Positions 16,604-25,447 of a stretch of DNA of 31,121 nt are shown piece after piece. A program made the position numbers and the translations under genes. Positions within the stretch are counted from its first letter, which is position 1, and each line of letters begins with the position of its first letter. The stretch spans positions 1-31,121 of the forward strand of contig JAFRMI010000026.1 of NCBI GenBank assembly GCA_017430765.1, given 5' to 3'. The stretch comes from Lachnospiraceae bacterium (GTDB taxonomy: Bacteria; Bacillota_A; Clostridia; Lachnospirales; Lachnospiraceae). The notes beneath the pieces are model-generated. The model was given only the letters and a program-made list of their open reading frames with translations, had not been told where the DNA came from and did no database searches.

Positions 16604-16640
16604 GTAAAATGCCTCCGTCAAGTCAATTATCTGTGAGAGC

Positions 16641-16668
16641 ATCATAGCAGACGAACCGGCTTTGTCAA
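16641..16668 (-). promoter_or_regulatory. Promoter of comM-dprA
   Basis: On the minus strand a perfect TTGACA (16668-16663), a 16-bp spacer and TATGAT (16646-16641). Transcription would start about 30 nt before the comM ATG. Confidence 0.75.
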
Positions 16669-16670
16669 CT

Positions 16671-16685
16671 AATTATCAGAAAACT
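16671..16685. promoter_or_regulatory. Candidate CodY box near the comM promoter
   Basis: AATTATCAGAAAACT matches the CodY consensus AATTTTCWGAAAATT at 13 of 15 positions. It abuts the comM -35 box. A second weaker match lies 49 bp further at 16720-16734. codY itself is 2.5 kb away. Confidence 0.45.
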
Positions 16686-16719
16686 TATAAGATATTGCTA
16701 AAAGTTTGTAAGATATTTT

Positions 16720-16734
16720 TATTTTCAGAGAAAA
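16720..16734. promoter_or_regulatory. Weaker CodY-like box in the comM-topA gap
   Basis: TATTTTCAGAGAAAA matches the CodY consensus at 11 of 15 positions, in a very A/T-rich stretch where chance matches are easier. It is listed because of the better box nearby. Confidence 0.25.
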
Positions 16735-16806
16735 AATAAAAAAATATGGAACAACTATCCCGCAAAGCCAAACAGCAGGGAGGAAGAACGAAGCAGAGAC
16801 CGAAGG

Positions 16807-16881
16807 GCTTCAGCAAGGGATCATGTCAGCTGACGCTGATCTGAATTTCGCGCCGGGTCTCGCGACAGAGACTTGAATTAT
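16807..16881 (+). repeat. Intergenic element, copy B
   Basis: 75 bp aligned to copy A at 3730-3805. It shares the identical 20-bp core and the 11-bp tail, with other differences mostly C/T. A stem TCAGC-TGAC-GCTGA and a stem GTCTC/GAGAC can be drawn in this copy; the second is imperfect in copy A. It ends 3 bp before the -35 box of topA, as copy A also precedes a plus-strand promoter. Confidence 0.7.
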
Positions 16882-16884
16882 GAC

Positions 16885-16913
16885 TTGCAAGAAGATTTTT
16901 TTTCATGTATAGT
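16885..16913 (+). promoter_or_regulatory. Promoter of topA
   Basis: TTGCAA (16885-16890), 17-bp spacer, TATAGT (16908-16913). The transcript would begin near 16920, about 42 nt before the TTG start of topA. Confidence 0.65.
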
Positions 16914-16961
16914 GTGTAATTGTTTATTTTACCGATTCTTAGAAGGATACCGGAGGAAGTT

Positions 16962-19025
16962 TTGGCAAAAAATCTGGTCATTGTCGAGTCACCCGCAAAG
17001 GTGAAGACAATAAAAAAATTTCTGGGAAAGAATTATGCCGTTGAGGCATCGATGGGCCACGTTCGGGATCTCCCTAAAAGCCAGATGGGAATCGATGTGG
17101 ATCATGACTTTGAACCGAAGTACATAACGATCCGGGGCAAGGGGGACCTGCTGGCAAAGCTTCGCAAAGAGGCAAAAAGTGCAGACCACATCTATCTCGC
17201 AACGGACCCTGACCGTGAGGGGGAAGCCATCTCCTGGCACCTGATCCGCGCACTCAACCTTGAAGAGAGGAACGTTCAGCGGATTACTTTCAATGAGATC
17301 ACGAAAAATGCCGTGAAGGAATCTCTGAAAACACCGCGCGGGATTGATCACCATCTTGTGGATGCGCAGCAGGCCAGACGGGTGCTGGACCGCCTGGTGG
17401 GGTACCAGATCAGTCCTGTCCTGTGGAAAAAAGTGAAACGCGGGCTGTCGGCAGGCCGCGTTCAGTCCGTTGCGCTTCGGATGATCGCGGACCGGGAGAA
17501 GGAAATCGCGGATTTTGTTCCGGACGAGTTCTGGACAATCGAAGCGGACTTTTCTGTTGCGGGATACAAAAAACCCCTGACCGCGAAATTTTACGGAACG
17601 GATAAGAAAAAGATGCAGGTCCGGTCCGAGGAAGAAGCGGATGAAATTCTGCAGGCGGTTTCCTGCGCGGCATTCCGGGTTCAGGATGTGAAAAAGGGGG
17701 AGAGGAAGAAAAAGCCGCCTCTTCCGTTTACGACGAGCACCATGCAGCAGGAAGCTGCCAATGTGCTGGGATTTTCCACGACGAAAACCATGCGCATCGC
17801 GCAGCAGCTGTATGAGGGTATCGACATAAAAGGCGAGGGCTCGGTCGGTGTGATTACATATCTTCGAACCGATTCCACGAGGGTCGCTGCAGAGGCTGAT
17901 GCTGCTGCCGCGGAATATATCCGGGAGAATTATGGCGAGCCGTTCTGCGGAACTCCGGCGAGCCAGGCAAAAAACCGGAATGCGCAGGATGCGCACGAAG
18001 CGATCCGGCCGACGTCGATCATGAGAACGCCGGTCTCTATAAAGGAGTCTCTTTCCAGAGATCAATACCGCCTGTATCAGCTGATCTGGAGACGTTTTAC
18101 GGCCAGCAGAATGGCGCAGGCTGTTTATGAGACCGTTTCCGTAAAAATTGAGGGCGGGGGATATCTGTTTACAGTGTCCGGCAGCCATATCAAGTTTGCC
18201 GGCTACAAGGATGTGTATACCGACTCTTCGGAAGAGAAGGAGAATGACAGCGCCCTTATTCGCTCCATCAGTGCAGAGACGGATCTGAAAGATCCGGTAT
18301 TCAGAAAAGAGCAGCATTTTACGCAGCCTCCCGCACATTTTACGGAAGGAACACTCGTCCGGACGATGGAGGAGAGGGGGATCGGAAGGCCCAGTACCTA
18401 CGCTCCGACGATTGCGACGCTTCTTGGACGGCACTATATTACAAAAGAACAGAAGAATCTTTATCTTACCGAACTTGGCGAGGTTGTCGACAGCATTATG
18501 CTGCAGGCATTCCCGCAGATCGTCAATGAGGACTTTACTGCCTATCTGGAGACCCTTCTCGACGGGGTTGCGGAAGGGGAAGTGGAATGGAAGACAATCG
18601 TCCGCAACTTCTATCCCGATCTGAAAGAGGAAGTCGATCACGCGAACGAAGAGCTTGAGAAGGTTAAGGTCGAGGACGAGAAGACCGATGTCATCTGCGA
18701 GAACTGCGGCAGAAACATGGTCATCAAATACGGGCCGCATGGGAAATTCCTTGCCTGCCCCGGATTTCCGGAGTGCCGAAACACGAAACCGTTCTTTGAG
18801 AAGGCGGGCGTGTCCTGTCCTATCTGCGGCGGAGAAGTCGTACTCAGAAGGACAAAAAAAGGGCGCCGTTATTACGGCTGTGAGAATCAGCCGGAATGCC
18901 AGTTCATGTCCTGGTTTTTGCCTTCCGAAAAAAAATGCCCCGAGTGCGGCGGATATATGGTGCACAAGGGATCGAGGCTTGTCTGTGTCAATGAGACCTG
19001 CGGCCACTCGGAGAAGGATTCCTAG
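16962..19025 (+). CDS. topA: DNA topoisomerase I (type IA)
   Basis: TopA relaxes negative supercoils by a single-strand break with a covalent tyrosine. The 687-residue protein starts AKNLVIVESPAKVKTIKKFLG (Toprim domain), with the acidic DxDxE motif TDPDREGEA near 82-90, the active-site tyrosine in GVITYLRTDST (Tyr about 300) and three C-terminal zinc ribbons: CENCGRNM...CPGFPEC, CPICGGEV...CENQPEC and CPECGGYM...CVNETC. The start is TTG 16962, shortly after GGAGGA; the open frame upstream of it overlaps the promoter. codY follows after 198 bp. In many Firmicutes dprA precedes topA in the same direction; here dprA is turned around. Confidence 0.96.
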   Translation: MAKNLVIVESPAKVKTIKKFLGKNYAVEASMGHVRDLPKSQMGIDVDHDFEPKYITIRGKGDLLAKLRKEAKSADHIYLATDPDREGEAISWHLIRALNLEERNVQRITFNEITKNAVKESLKTPRGIDHHLVDAQQARRVLDRLVGYQISPVLWKKVKRGLSAGRVQSVALRMIADREKEIADFVPDEFWTIEADFSVAGYKKPLTAKFYGTDKKKMQVRSEEEADEILQAVSCAAFRVQDVKKGERKKKPPLPFTTSTMQQEAANVLGFSTTKTMRIAQQLYEGIDIKGEGSVGVITYLRTDSTRVAAEADAAAAEYIRENYGEPFCGTPASQAKNRNAQDAHEAIRPTSIMRTPVSIKESLSRDQYRLYQLIWRRFTASRMAQAVYETVSVKIEGGGYLFTVSGSHIKFAGYKDVYTDSSEEKENDSALIRSISAETDLKDPVFRKEQHFTQPPAHFTEGTLVRTMEERGIGRPSTYAPTIATLLGRHYITKEQKNLYLTELGEVVDSIMLQAFPQIVNEDFTAYLETLLDGVAEGEVEWKTIVRNFYPDLKEEVDHANEELEKVKVEDEKTDVICENCGRNMVIKYGPHGKFLACPGFPECRNTKPFFEKAGVSCPICGGEVVLRRTKKGRRYYGCENQPECQFMSWFLPSEKKCPECGGYMVHKGSRLVCVNETCGHSEKDS

Positions 19026-19098
19026 CTGTATGATATGACGATTCAGAGAATTGCAGAATAATACGTTTATTAGAACGGCAGTTAAGTATATAATATGA

Positions 19099-19113
19099 AA
19101 AATTCAGAAAAAT
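19099..19113. promoter_or_regulatory. CodY-like box upstream of the codY promoter
   Basis: AAAATTCAGAAAAAT matches the CodY consensus at 12 of 15 positions and ends 12 bp before the codY -35 box. It would suit autoregulation, known for CodY in lactococci, but the surroundings are A-rich. Confidence 0.35.
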
Positions 19114-19125
19114 AAGAAAAATATA

Positions 19126-19154
19126 TTGATTTGACGGACACAAGGTGCTATAAT
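19126..19154 (+). promoter_or_regulatory. Promoter of codY
   Basis: TTGATT (19126-19131), 17-bp spacer, perfect TATAAT (19149-19154), giving a leader of about 60 nt before the codY ATG. Confidence 0.65.
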
Positions 19155-19223
19155 GTACGCTGTACTCATATGTGGTGCAATGGCCTTCGTATGAAAGGGA
19201 GATTCCGGAAGAAAGGAGAGGAC

Positions 19224-20009
19224 ATGAGCGTACAGCTGCTGGATAAGACCCGAAAGATCAATAAACTGCTTCATAACACCGATTCGTCAAAAGTCGTATT
19301 TAATGATATCTGCAGTGTTTTGGTAGAAACTTTGGCGTCAAATATTCTTGTGATCAGCAAGAAGGGAAAAGTACTTGGAGTCGGACGGTCAGAAGGTGTG
19401 GAAGAGATCAGTGAGATGATCACAGGGGAAATCGGAAGCTTCGTGGATGGTCTCCTCAATGAAAGATTTCTGGGTGTCCTGTCAACCAAAGAAAATGTTA
19501 ATCTGGCCACCCTGGGTTTTACCGGGGACAATATCAGTAAGTACACCGCAATCATCAATCCGATCGATATTGCGGGGGAGAGACTGGGAACTGTATTTTG
19601 CTACCGCTCCGATGCACACTACGATATAGAGGACATTATTGTCAGTGAGTACGGGACGACAGTCGTGGGACTTGAAATGATGCGCTCCGTGGACGAAGAG
19701 AATGCGGAGGAGTCAAGGAAACGGGCCGTAGTAAAATCTGCTTTTTCAACGCTTTCGTTTTCGGAACTCGAGGCGATCATTCATATCTTTGACGAACTTG
19801 ACGGCAGCGAGGGAATTCTCGTTGCATCAAAGGTAGCAGACAGAGTCGGAATCACAAGATCTGTCATTGTCAACGCGCTCAGGAAATTTGAGAGTGCCGG
19901 CGTGATCGAGTCGCGATCCTCCGGAATGAAGGGAACGTATATTAAAGTGCTGAACGACTACATTTTTGAAGAGCTGGATGAGATTAAGGCGCACAGAACA
20001 AAGAAATAA
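19224..20009 (+). CDS. codY: Global nutrient regulator CodY
   Basis: CodY represses (sometimes activates) nutrient-acquisition and stationary-phase genes when branched-chain amino acids and GTP are high. The 261-residue protein has an N-terminal GAF ligand-binding domain (about 1-155, LLDKTRKINKLLH at the start), a linker, and the C-terminal winged helix-turn-helix at about 180-245 with ASKVADRVGITRSVIVNALR at 201-220 and the strongly conserved SRSSGMKGTYIKVLN. ATG 19224 follows AAAGGAGAGG. It has its own promoter with a CodY-like box, and two terminators after it. Proximity to topA is conserved in Firmicutes, though trmFO, xerC and hslVU are missing between them here. Confidence 0.97.
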   Translation: MSVQLLDKTRKINKLLHNTDSSKVVFNDICSVLVETLASNILVISKKGKVLGVGRSEGVEEISEMITGEIGSFVDGLLNERFLGVLSTKENVNLATLGFTGDNISKYTAIINPIDIAGERLGTVFCYRSDAHYDIEDIIVSEYGTTVVGLEMMRSVDEENAEESRKRAVVKSAFSTLSFSELEAIIHIFDELDGSEGILVASKVADRVGITRSVIVNALRKFESAGVIESRSSGMKGTYIKVLNDYIFEELDEIKAHRTKK

Positions 20010-20035
20010 TTGGGAGATCTCCAAAAGAAGCGCGG

Positions 20036-20065
20036 ACCGGCAGATTAATCTGCCGGTTTTGCTTT
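20036..20065 (+). terminator. Terminator of codY
   Basis: ACCGGCAGA pairs with TCTGCCGGT (20036-20044, 20049-20057) over a TTAA loop, followed by TTTTGCTTT. Confidence 0.85.
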
Positions 20066-20098
20066 GCCCGGAACGTCTTCCTGAAACTGGTAGAAAAA

Positions 20099-20133
20099 CG
20101 CACCGCCGCATATAGTGCGGGTGCGATTTTTTT
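20099..20133 (+). terminator. Second terminator before groES
   Basis: CGCAC and CCGCA pair with TGCGG and GTGCG (two-base bulge on the left arm) and a run of seven T follows. It insulates the groES promoter 11 bp downstream from codY readthrough. Confidence 0.7.
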
Positions 20134-20143
20134 ATAAAAGGTC

Positions 20144-20172
20144 TTGACACAGGCATAGCGCGGGGGTATATT
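20144..20172 (+). promoter_or_regulatory. groESL promoter
   Basis: Perfect TTGACA (20144-20149), 17-bp spacer, TATATT (20167-20172). Transcription would start around 20179, just before the CIRCE operator. Confidence 0.9.
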
Positions 20173-20184
20173 ACTAGTCAGGTA

Positions 20185-20211
20185 TTAGCACTCTACTTAT
20201 CTGAGTGCTAC
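20185..20211 (+). promoter_or_regulatory. CIRCE operator (HrcA binding site)
   Basis: TTAGCACTC, a 9-bp spacer and GAGTGCTAC: the CIRCE inverted repeat with only the last base differing from consensus. It lies at the start of the groESL leader, so HrcA represses groESL until heat shock. Confidence 0.96.
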
Positions 20212-20267
20212 CAGATTTAAAGGCTATAACTTATTAGCAAATTGTTTTATAAAGGAGGCTATGCTTT

Positions 20268-20555
20268 ATGAAATTAGTACCTTTGAGTGACCGGGTTGTT
20301 CTCAAGGAAATCGAAGCGGAAGAGACCACGGCTTCCGGGATTGTTCTTCCGGGTCAGGCTAAGGAAAAGCCGCAGCAGGCGGAAGTGATCGCGGTCGGAC
20401 CGGGCGGCGTCGTTGATGGCAAGGAAATCGCTATGTATGTCAAGGAAGGACAGCATGTGATTTATTCCAAGTATGCCGGCACAGAGGTCAAACTCGGAGA
20501 AGAGAAATACATAATCGTCAGACAGAATGATATTCTTGCGGTCGTTGAGGAATAA
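20268..20555 (+). CDS. groES: Co-chaperonin GroES
   Basis: GroES is the heptameric lid of the GroEL folding chamber. The 95-residue protein has normal length and the expected motifs: MKLVPLSDRVVLKEIEAEETTASGIVLPGQAKEKPQ (with the mobile loop that binds GroEL near 17-34), VIAVGPGG, and the ending KYIIVRQNDILAVVEE. A good AAAGGAGG precedes the ATG. groEL follows 18 bp after the stop; both are under the CIRCE-controlled promoter. Confidence 0.98.
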   Translation: MKLVPLSDRVVLKEIEAEETTASGIVLPGQAKEKPQQAEVIAVGPGGVVDGKEIAMYVKEGQHVIYSKYAGTEVKLGEEKYIIVRQNDILAVVEE

Positions 20556-22196
<1,641 letters not shown>

Positions 22197-22203
22197 TATT
22201 GCA

Positions 22204-22334
22204 TTGAGAAGTGCAAGAGTATAAAAAATACCCGCGCGGGAGCTTGCTCACGCGCGGGTATTTTTTATACTCTTATAGGGCGAAAGCCCTCATACGACGG
22301 TGCGCCTGCGCGCCGGCGTATGCGCACTTCTCAA
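22204..22334 (+). repeat. Structured repeat, full copy (four-way junction)
   Basis: 131 bp. P1: TTGAGAAGTGC (22204-22214) with GCACTTCTCAA (22324-22334), perfect 11 bp. P2: a 24-bp perfect stem (22215-22238 with 22251-22274) capped by GAGC-TT-GCTC. P3: AGGGC-GAAA-GCCCT (22277-22290), a GNRA tetraloop. P4: CATACG with CGTATG (22291-22322) and an inner seven-pair stem closing CCTG. Junction linkers are only 0-2 nt. The last 63 bp (22272-22334) recur exactly at 22402-22464. No open reading frame of note inside. Confidence 0.85.
22215..22274 (+). terminator. Terminator-like hairpin after groEL (P2 of the repeat)
   Basis: The 24-bp stem has a GC core (CCCGCGCG/CGCGCGGG) and an A/T outer half giving ATTTTTTATACTC on the 3' side. 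It is near-symmetrical, so it could stop transcription in both directions. It likely ends groESL transcripts. Confidence 0.6.
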
Positions 22335-22464
22335 TTTCCCGTGCAAAGCTTAAAAACTCCCGAGCGGGAGCTCGCTCACAGCTGAGTTGTCTTTATTCGG
22401 ACTTATAGGGCGAAAGCCCTCATACGACGGTGCGCCTGCGCGCCGGCGTATGCGCACTTCTCAA
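22335..22464 (+). repeat. Structured repeat, second copy with diverged 5' half
   Basis: 22402-22464 is identical to 22272-22334 over 63 bp (P3, P4 and the right arm of P1). The preceding 67 bp correspond to the P2 side of the first copy only loosely: GTGCAA and CGGGAGCTCGCTCAC are recognisable, but the P1 left arm is reduced to GTGC and P2 is shorter and imperfect. The copy ends 52 bp before the next gene. Confidence 0.8.
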
Positions 22465-22480
22465 CACCCTCCTCTTGTGA

Positions 22481-22486
22481 TATGAT
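22481..22486 (+). promoter_or_regulatory. Possible -10 box of the membrane-protein gene
   Basis: TATGAT at 22481-22486. At a 17-bp spacing the -35 position is TTCTCA (22458-22463), the end of the second repeat copy, so the repeat may contribute half of the promoter. Weak. Confidence 0.3.
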
Positions 22487-22516
22487 ACTTCAAAATAATA
22501 CTTTGCGAGGTGCACA

Positions 22517-23011
22517 ATGGGCGACTCCTTCTACGAATTAATAGTCCGTGTCCAGCCAAACCCCACGGATTTCCTGAAAAAAGCCGGTCTTATCATCCTG
22601 ACAGTCCTGTCCTTTCTCGCGGGATTTCTTATCATGCCCCTTTTTCTCGGCCTGTTCATGCTGCTTGCAGTGGCCGATTTTTATTTTTTTCCACGCTTCC
22701 GGAAGGAATATGAGTACTCCTATGTCAACGGAGATGTTGACATTGCGGTCATCTATTCCAAACAGAGCCGAAAGGAACTGGCGAGCATTTCCCTTACGAC
22801 AGCGGAGTGTATTGCGCCTGCCGGATCCCATGCGCTTGACAGCTATGGAAATACATACAAGGTCATAGATTACACTTCCGGCAGCACCGGCGAGAAAGTA
22901 TATGCGGCTGTAACAGATGAGGGAGGAAGGAAGAAGATCCTGCTTCATCTAAGTGATGAGATGCTGAAGGACCTGCAGTACAGAGTTCCGAGAAAACTGT
23001 TTTTAGATTAA
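22517..23011 (+). CDS. Membrane-anchored protein, DUF6106-like
   Basis: A 164-residue protein resembling the DUF6106 family of Clostridia; function unknown. Residues about 20-60 form a hydrophobic hairpin of two membrane helices (LIILTVLSFLAGFLIMPL and LFMLLAVADFYFFP), followed by a soluble beta-rich domain of about 105 residues (YEYSYVNGDVDIAVIYSKQSRK ... RKKILLHLSDEMLKDLQYR). No catalytic motif is seen. The ATG at 22517 follows GCGAGGTG. It is a single-gene unit between the repeats and the XRE regulator. Confidence 0.7.
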   Translation: MGDSFYELIVRVQPNPTDFLKKAGLIILTVLSFLAGFLIMPLFLGLFMLLAVADFYFFPRFRKEYEYSYVNGDVDIAVIYSKQSRKELASISLTTAECIAPAGSHALDSYGNTYKVIDYTSGSTGEKVYAAVTDEGGRKKILLHLSDEMLKDLQYRVPRKLFLD

Positions 23012-23200
23012 TCATATAAGAATAGAAAGAAAAAGCCGCTCCCGTCAGGCCGCGGCTGTAATTATTCTCCAACATTTTTTGAGAAGCCCGCAGGATCTTT
23101 TTCATCCGTCTGTTATTGAGCTTCAGTAAAACGGGATTTTAACTCCAAAATATAAATATATTTGAGTTTTTAGTACAGAATAGTTGTGAATTCGTAATTG
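23012..23200. other. AT-rich non-coding stretch before the XRE operon
   Basis: No gene is supported. A hairpin at 23034-23057 (AGCCGC/GCGGCT) has a T-run only on the minus strand side. A low-GC hairpin at 23141-23166 (AACTC...GAGTT with A/T-rich inner pairs), followed by TTTT, may weakly end the upstream plus transcript. Confidence 0.4.
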
Positions 23201-23259
23201 CTTACAAGCCTGTAAGTATTTATTTTCATATTGCGAATCCAGAATAAATGGATTAAGAT
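23201..23259 (+). promoter_or_regulatory. Promoter and possible operator of the XRE-purO-purH operon
   Basis: TTGCGA (23231-23236), 17-bp spacer, TAAGAT (23254-23259). Fourteen bp upstream of the -35 lies the inverted repeat CTTACAAGCCTGTAAG (23201-23216), a candidate site for the XRE protein encoded by the first gene. The operator assignment is inference. Confidence 0.4.
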
Positions 23260-23300
23260 GGAATCTGCATGAGGTTATATAGCAGGAGGAGTAGTTTATC

Positions 23301-23513
23301 GTGATGCCAAAGATTACATTGAAAGCAGCCAGGGTTAACGCAAACATGACGCAGGACGATGCCGCTCGAGCCATGCATAAAACCAAACAGACGATTGTGA
23401 ACTGGGAACTTGGAGTAACAGATATAAAATTTGCAGATCTGAAACGTCTGTCTGATCTTTATGAGATGCCCATCGAATACCTGAACATACCGGAACGGAG
23501 AGAAAAAAAGTGA
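23301..23513 (+). CDS. Small XRE-family DNA-binding protein
   Basis: A 70-residue protein consisting of one Cro/CI-type helix-turn-helix: ITLKAARVNANMTQDDAARAMHKTKQTIVNWELGVTDIKFADLKRLSDLYEMPIEYL, recognition helix around 28-36. The start is GTG 23301 or ATG 23304; AGGAGGA at 23284-23290 is nearer to the GTG. The stop overlaps the start of purO (TGATG), so the two are translationally coupled. Such small regulators usually control their own operon; whether it senses purine status is unknown. Confidence 0.8.
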   Translation: MMPKITLKAARVNANMTQDDAARAMHKTKQTIVNWELGVTDIKFADLKRLSDLYEMPIEYLNIPERREKK

Positions 23514-24226
23514 TGAAAAAGCAGAATCTGTATGAATTGCTCGGAAGCAAGAGTTATCCGGGCCGAGGAATTGTGATCGGTCGGTCGGCGGATGGAAAAT
23601 ATGCTGTGATCGCCTATTTTATTATGGGCAGAAGCAATAATTCCAGAAACCGGATCTTCGTGGCGGACGGAGACGGCCTGCGCACGAAAGCGTTTGATGA
23701 GTCAAAACTGGAGGATCCAAGCCTGATTATCTATGCGCCGGTCCGTGTTCTGGGGAACCAGACGATTGTCACGAACGGCGATCAGACGGATACCGCCAGA
23801 GACGGTCTTGCAGCCGGCAAGTCCTTTGAGCAGTCTTTGAAATGCCGCTGCTATGAACCCGACGGCCCGAATTACACGCCGCGCATCTCGGGCGTCGTGA
23901 CGCGCATGGACGGTGATTTTGAATATGAAATCTCCATCCTGAAGAGTGCGGACGGCAATCCGGATTCCCACCACCGCTTCACGTTCTCTTACAGTCCGGC
24001 AGTGGCGGGGGAAGGACACTTCATCAGCACCTATGAGGACGACGGAAATCCGCTTCCGAGCTTTTCGGGAGAGCCGGTCAGAGTGGAGATCGGGGAAGAT
24101 CTGGATGCATTTTCAGACAAGATCTGGGAAGCGCTGGATGAAGACAACAAGGTTTCGCTCTTCACACGGTTTATTGATATCAGCGACGGAAGCTTTGAAA
24201 CGCGTATCATCAACAAGCATCAGTGA
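23513..24226 (+). CDS. purO: IMP cyclohydrolase, PurO family
   Basis: Closes the ring of FAICAR to give IMP, the last step of purine synthesis. The 237-residue protein belongs to the archaeal-type PurO family (not the MGS-like domain of PurH): SYPGRGIVIGRS, YFIMGRSNNSRNRIFV, QTIVTNGDQTD and CYEPDGPNYTPRISGVV are the recognisable blocks. The start is ATG 23513, overlapping the XRE stop. The next gene, 18 bp on, encodes AICAR transformylase without a cyclohydrolase domain, so together they replace bifunctional PurH. The pairing with purH makes the call firm although PurO is best known from archaea. Confidence 0.88.
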   Translation: MKKQNLYELLGSKSYPGRGIVIGRSADGKYAVIAYFIMGRSNNSRNRIFVADGDGLRTKAFDESKLEDPSLIIYAPVRVLGNQTIVTNGDQTDTARDGLAAGKSFEQSLKCRCYEPDGPNYTPRISGVVTRMDGDFEYEISILKSADGNPDSHHRFTFSYSPAVAGEGHFISTYEDDGNPLPSFSGEPVRVEIGEDLDAFSDKIWEALDEDNKVSLFTRFIDISDGSFETRIINKHQ

Positions 24227-24244
24227 TGCTAAAGGAGGACTCCG

Positions 24245-25423
24245 ATGAAAGAACTGGAACTTAAGTACGGCTGCAACCCGAATCAGAAACCTTCAAAGAT
24301 CTTTGTGAGCGACGGAAGAGATCTGCCGATCCGTGTTCTCAGCGGAAGACCCGGATATATCAACTTCATGGACGCTCTGAACGGCTGGCAGTTGGTTACG
24401 GATATGAAGGCTGCAACGGGGCTTCCTTCGGCGACGAGCTTTAAGCACGTCTCTCCGGCGGGAGCAGCGGTCGGACTGCCGCTTTCGGATACATTGAAAA
24501 AGATCTACTTTGTGGACGATATGGAGGATCTGTCCCCGATCGCCTGCGCGTATGCCCGCGCAAGGGGCGCCGACCGGATGAGCTCCTTCGGCGATTTCAT
24601 CTCTCTCAGCGATGTGTGCGACGCGTCGTGCGCAAAGATCATCAAGAGAGAGGTCTCCGACGGCGTGATCGCGCCGGGATACACGGAGGAGGCACTGGAG
24701 ATCCTGAAAACCAAGAAGAACGGGAATTATAATGTGATTGAGATCGATCCGGAATACAGGCCGGCGGCTCTTGAGCACAAGGATGTCTTCGGCATCACAT
24801 TTGAGCAGGGCAGAAATGAGCTGACCATTGACAACGACCTGCTTTCCAACATTGTGACTGCCAATAAGGATCTGCCTGACGAGGCAAAGCGGGATCTCGT
24901 GATTTCTCTTATTACGCTGAAGTACACGCAGTCCAATTCCGTCTGCTACGCGAAAGACGGACAGGCGATCGGTGTCGGCGCCGGGCAGCAGTCGAGAGTC
25001 CACTGCGTCCGTCTTGCGGGAAATAAAGCCGATAACTGGCTCCTCCGCCAGTGTCCGAAAGTCCTGGAGCTTCCGTTTGTCGATGGGATCAGGCGGGCGG
25101 ACCGCGACAATGCGATCGACGTCTATATCGGCGAGGAGTATGAGGATGTTCTCCGCGATGGCGTGTGGCAGAACCTGTTCAAGGTAAAGCCCGACGTCTT
25201 CACGAAGGAGGAGAAGAGAGCCTGGCTGGATCAGATGGAAGGGGTTTCGCTGGGATCGGATGCATTTTTCCCATTCTCGGACAACATTGAGCGCGCCAGG
25301 AAGTCGGGCGTGAAATACATTGCGGAACCGGGCGGATCTGTGCGTGATGACGCAGTGATCGAGGCCTGCGACGCGTATGGGATGGTGATGGCGTTTACCG
25401 GAATTCGTCTGTTCCATCATTGA
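24245..25423 (+). CDS. purH: AICAR formyltransferase (PurH transformylase domain only)
   Basis: Transfers a formyl group from 10-formyl-THF to AICAR. The 392-residue protein starts directly with the transformylase signature LKYGCNPNQKPSKI and includes ATSFKHVSPAGAA, ACAYARARGADRMSSFGDFIS, KYTQSNSVCYAKDGQAIGVGAGQQSR, SDAFFPFSDNIERA and AEPGGSVRDDAVI. The N-terminal MGS-like cyclohydrolase domain of usual PurH (about 200 residues) is missing; its job is done by the preceding PurO. ATG follows AAAGGAGG. A perfect palindromic terminator ends the operon. Confidence 0.94.
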   Translation: MKELELKYGCNPNQKPSKIFVSDGRDLPIRVLSGRPGYINFMDALNGWQLVTDMKAATGLPSATSFKHVSPAGAAVGLPLSDTLKKIYFVDDMEDLSPIACAYARARGADRMSSFGDFISLSDVCDASCAKIIKREVSDGVIAPGYTEEALEILKTKKNGNYNVIEIDPEYRPAALEHKDVFGITFEQGRNELTIDNDLLSNIVTANKDLPDEAKRDLVISLITLKYTQSNSVCYAKDGQAIGVGAGQQSRVHCVRLAGNKADNWLLRQCPKVLELPFVDGIRRADRDNAIDVYIGEEYEDVLRDGVWQNLFKVKPDVFTKEEKRAWLDQMEGVSLGSDAFFPFSDNIERARKSGVKYIAEPGGSVRDDAVIEACDAYGMVMAFTGIRLFHH

Positions 25424-25447
25424 TCTGCTGATACAATCCGTACATTC

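Noticed and set aside
16795..16881. Glycine riboswitch-like start (AGAGACCGAAGG...GCAA) in copy B
   Set aside because: The second half of the glycine aptamer core (CTCTCAGGCAAAAGGAC) is absent, and copy A lacks the AGAGACCGAAGG part.
16989..19007. 672-codon open frame on minus opposite topA
   Set aside because: It is the mirror of topA; the translation has no recognisable domain, while topA in the other strand has all its motifs. Long antisense frames are a codon-bias effect.
22272..22464. Two identical 63-bp repeats as a CRISPR
   Set aside because: Only two units, far too long, strongly self-structured, and the intervening 67 bp is a diverged part of the same element, not a spacer. No cas genes.
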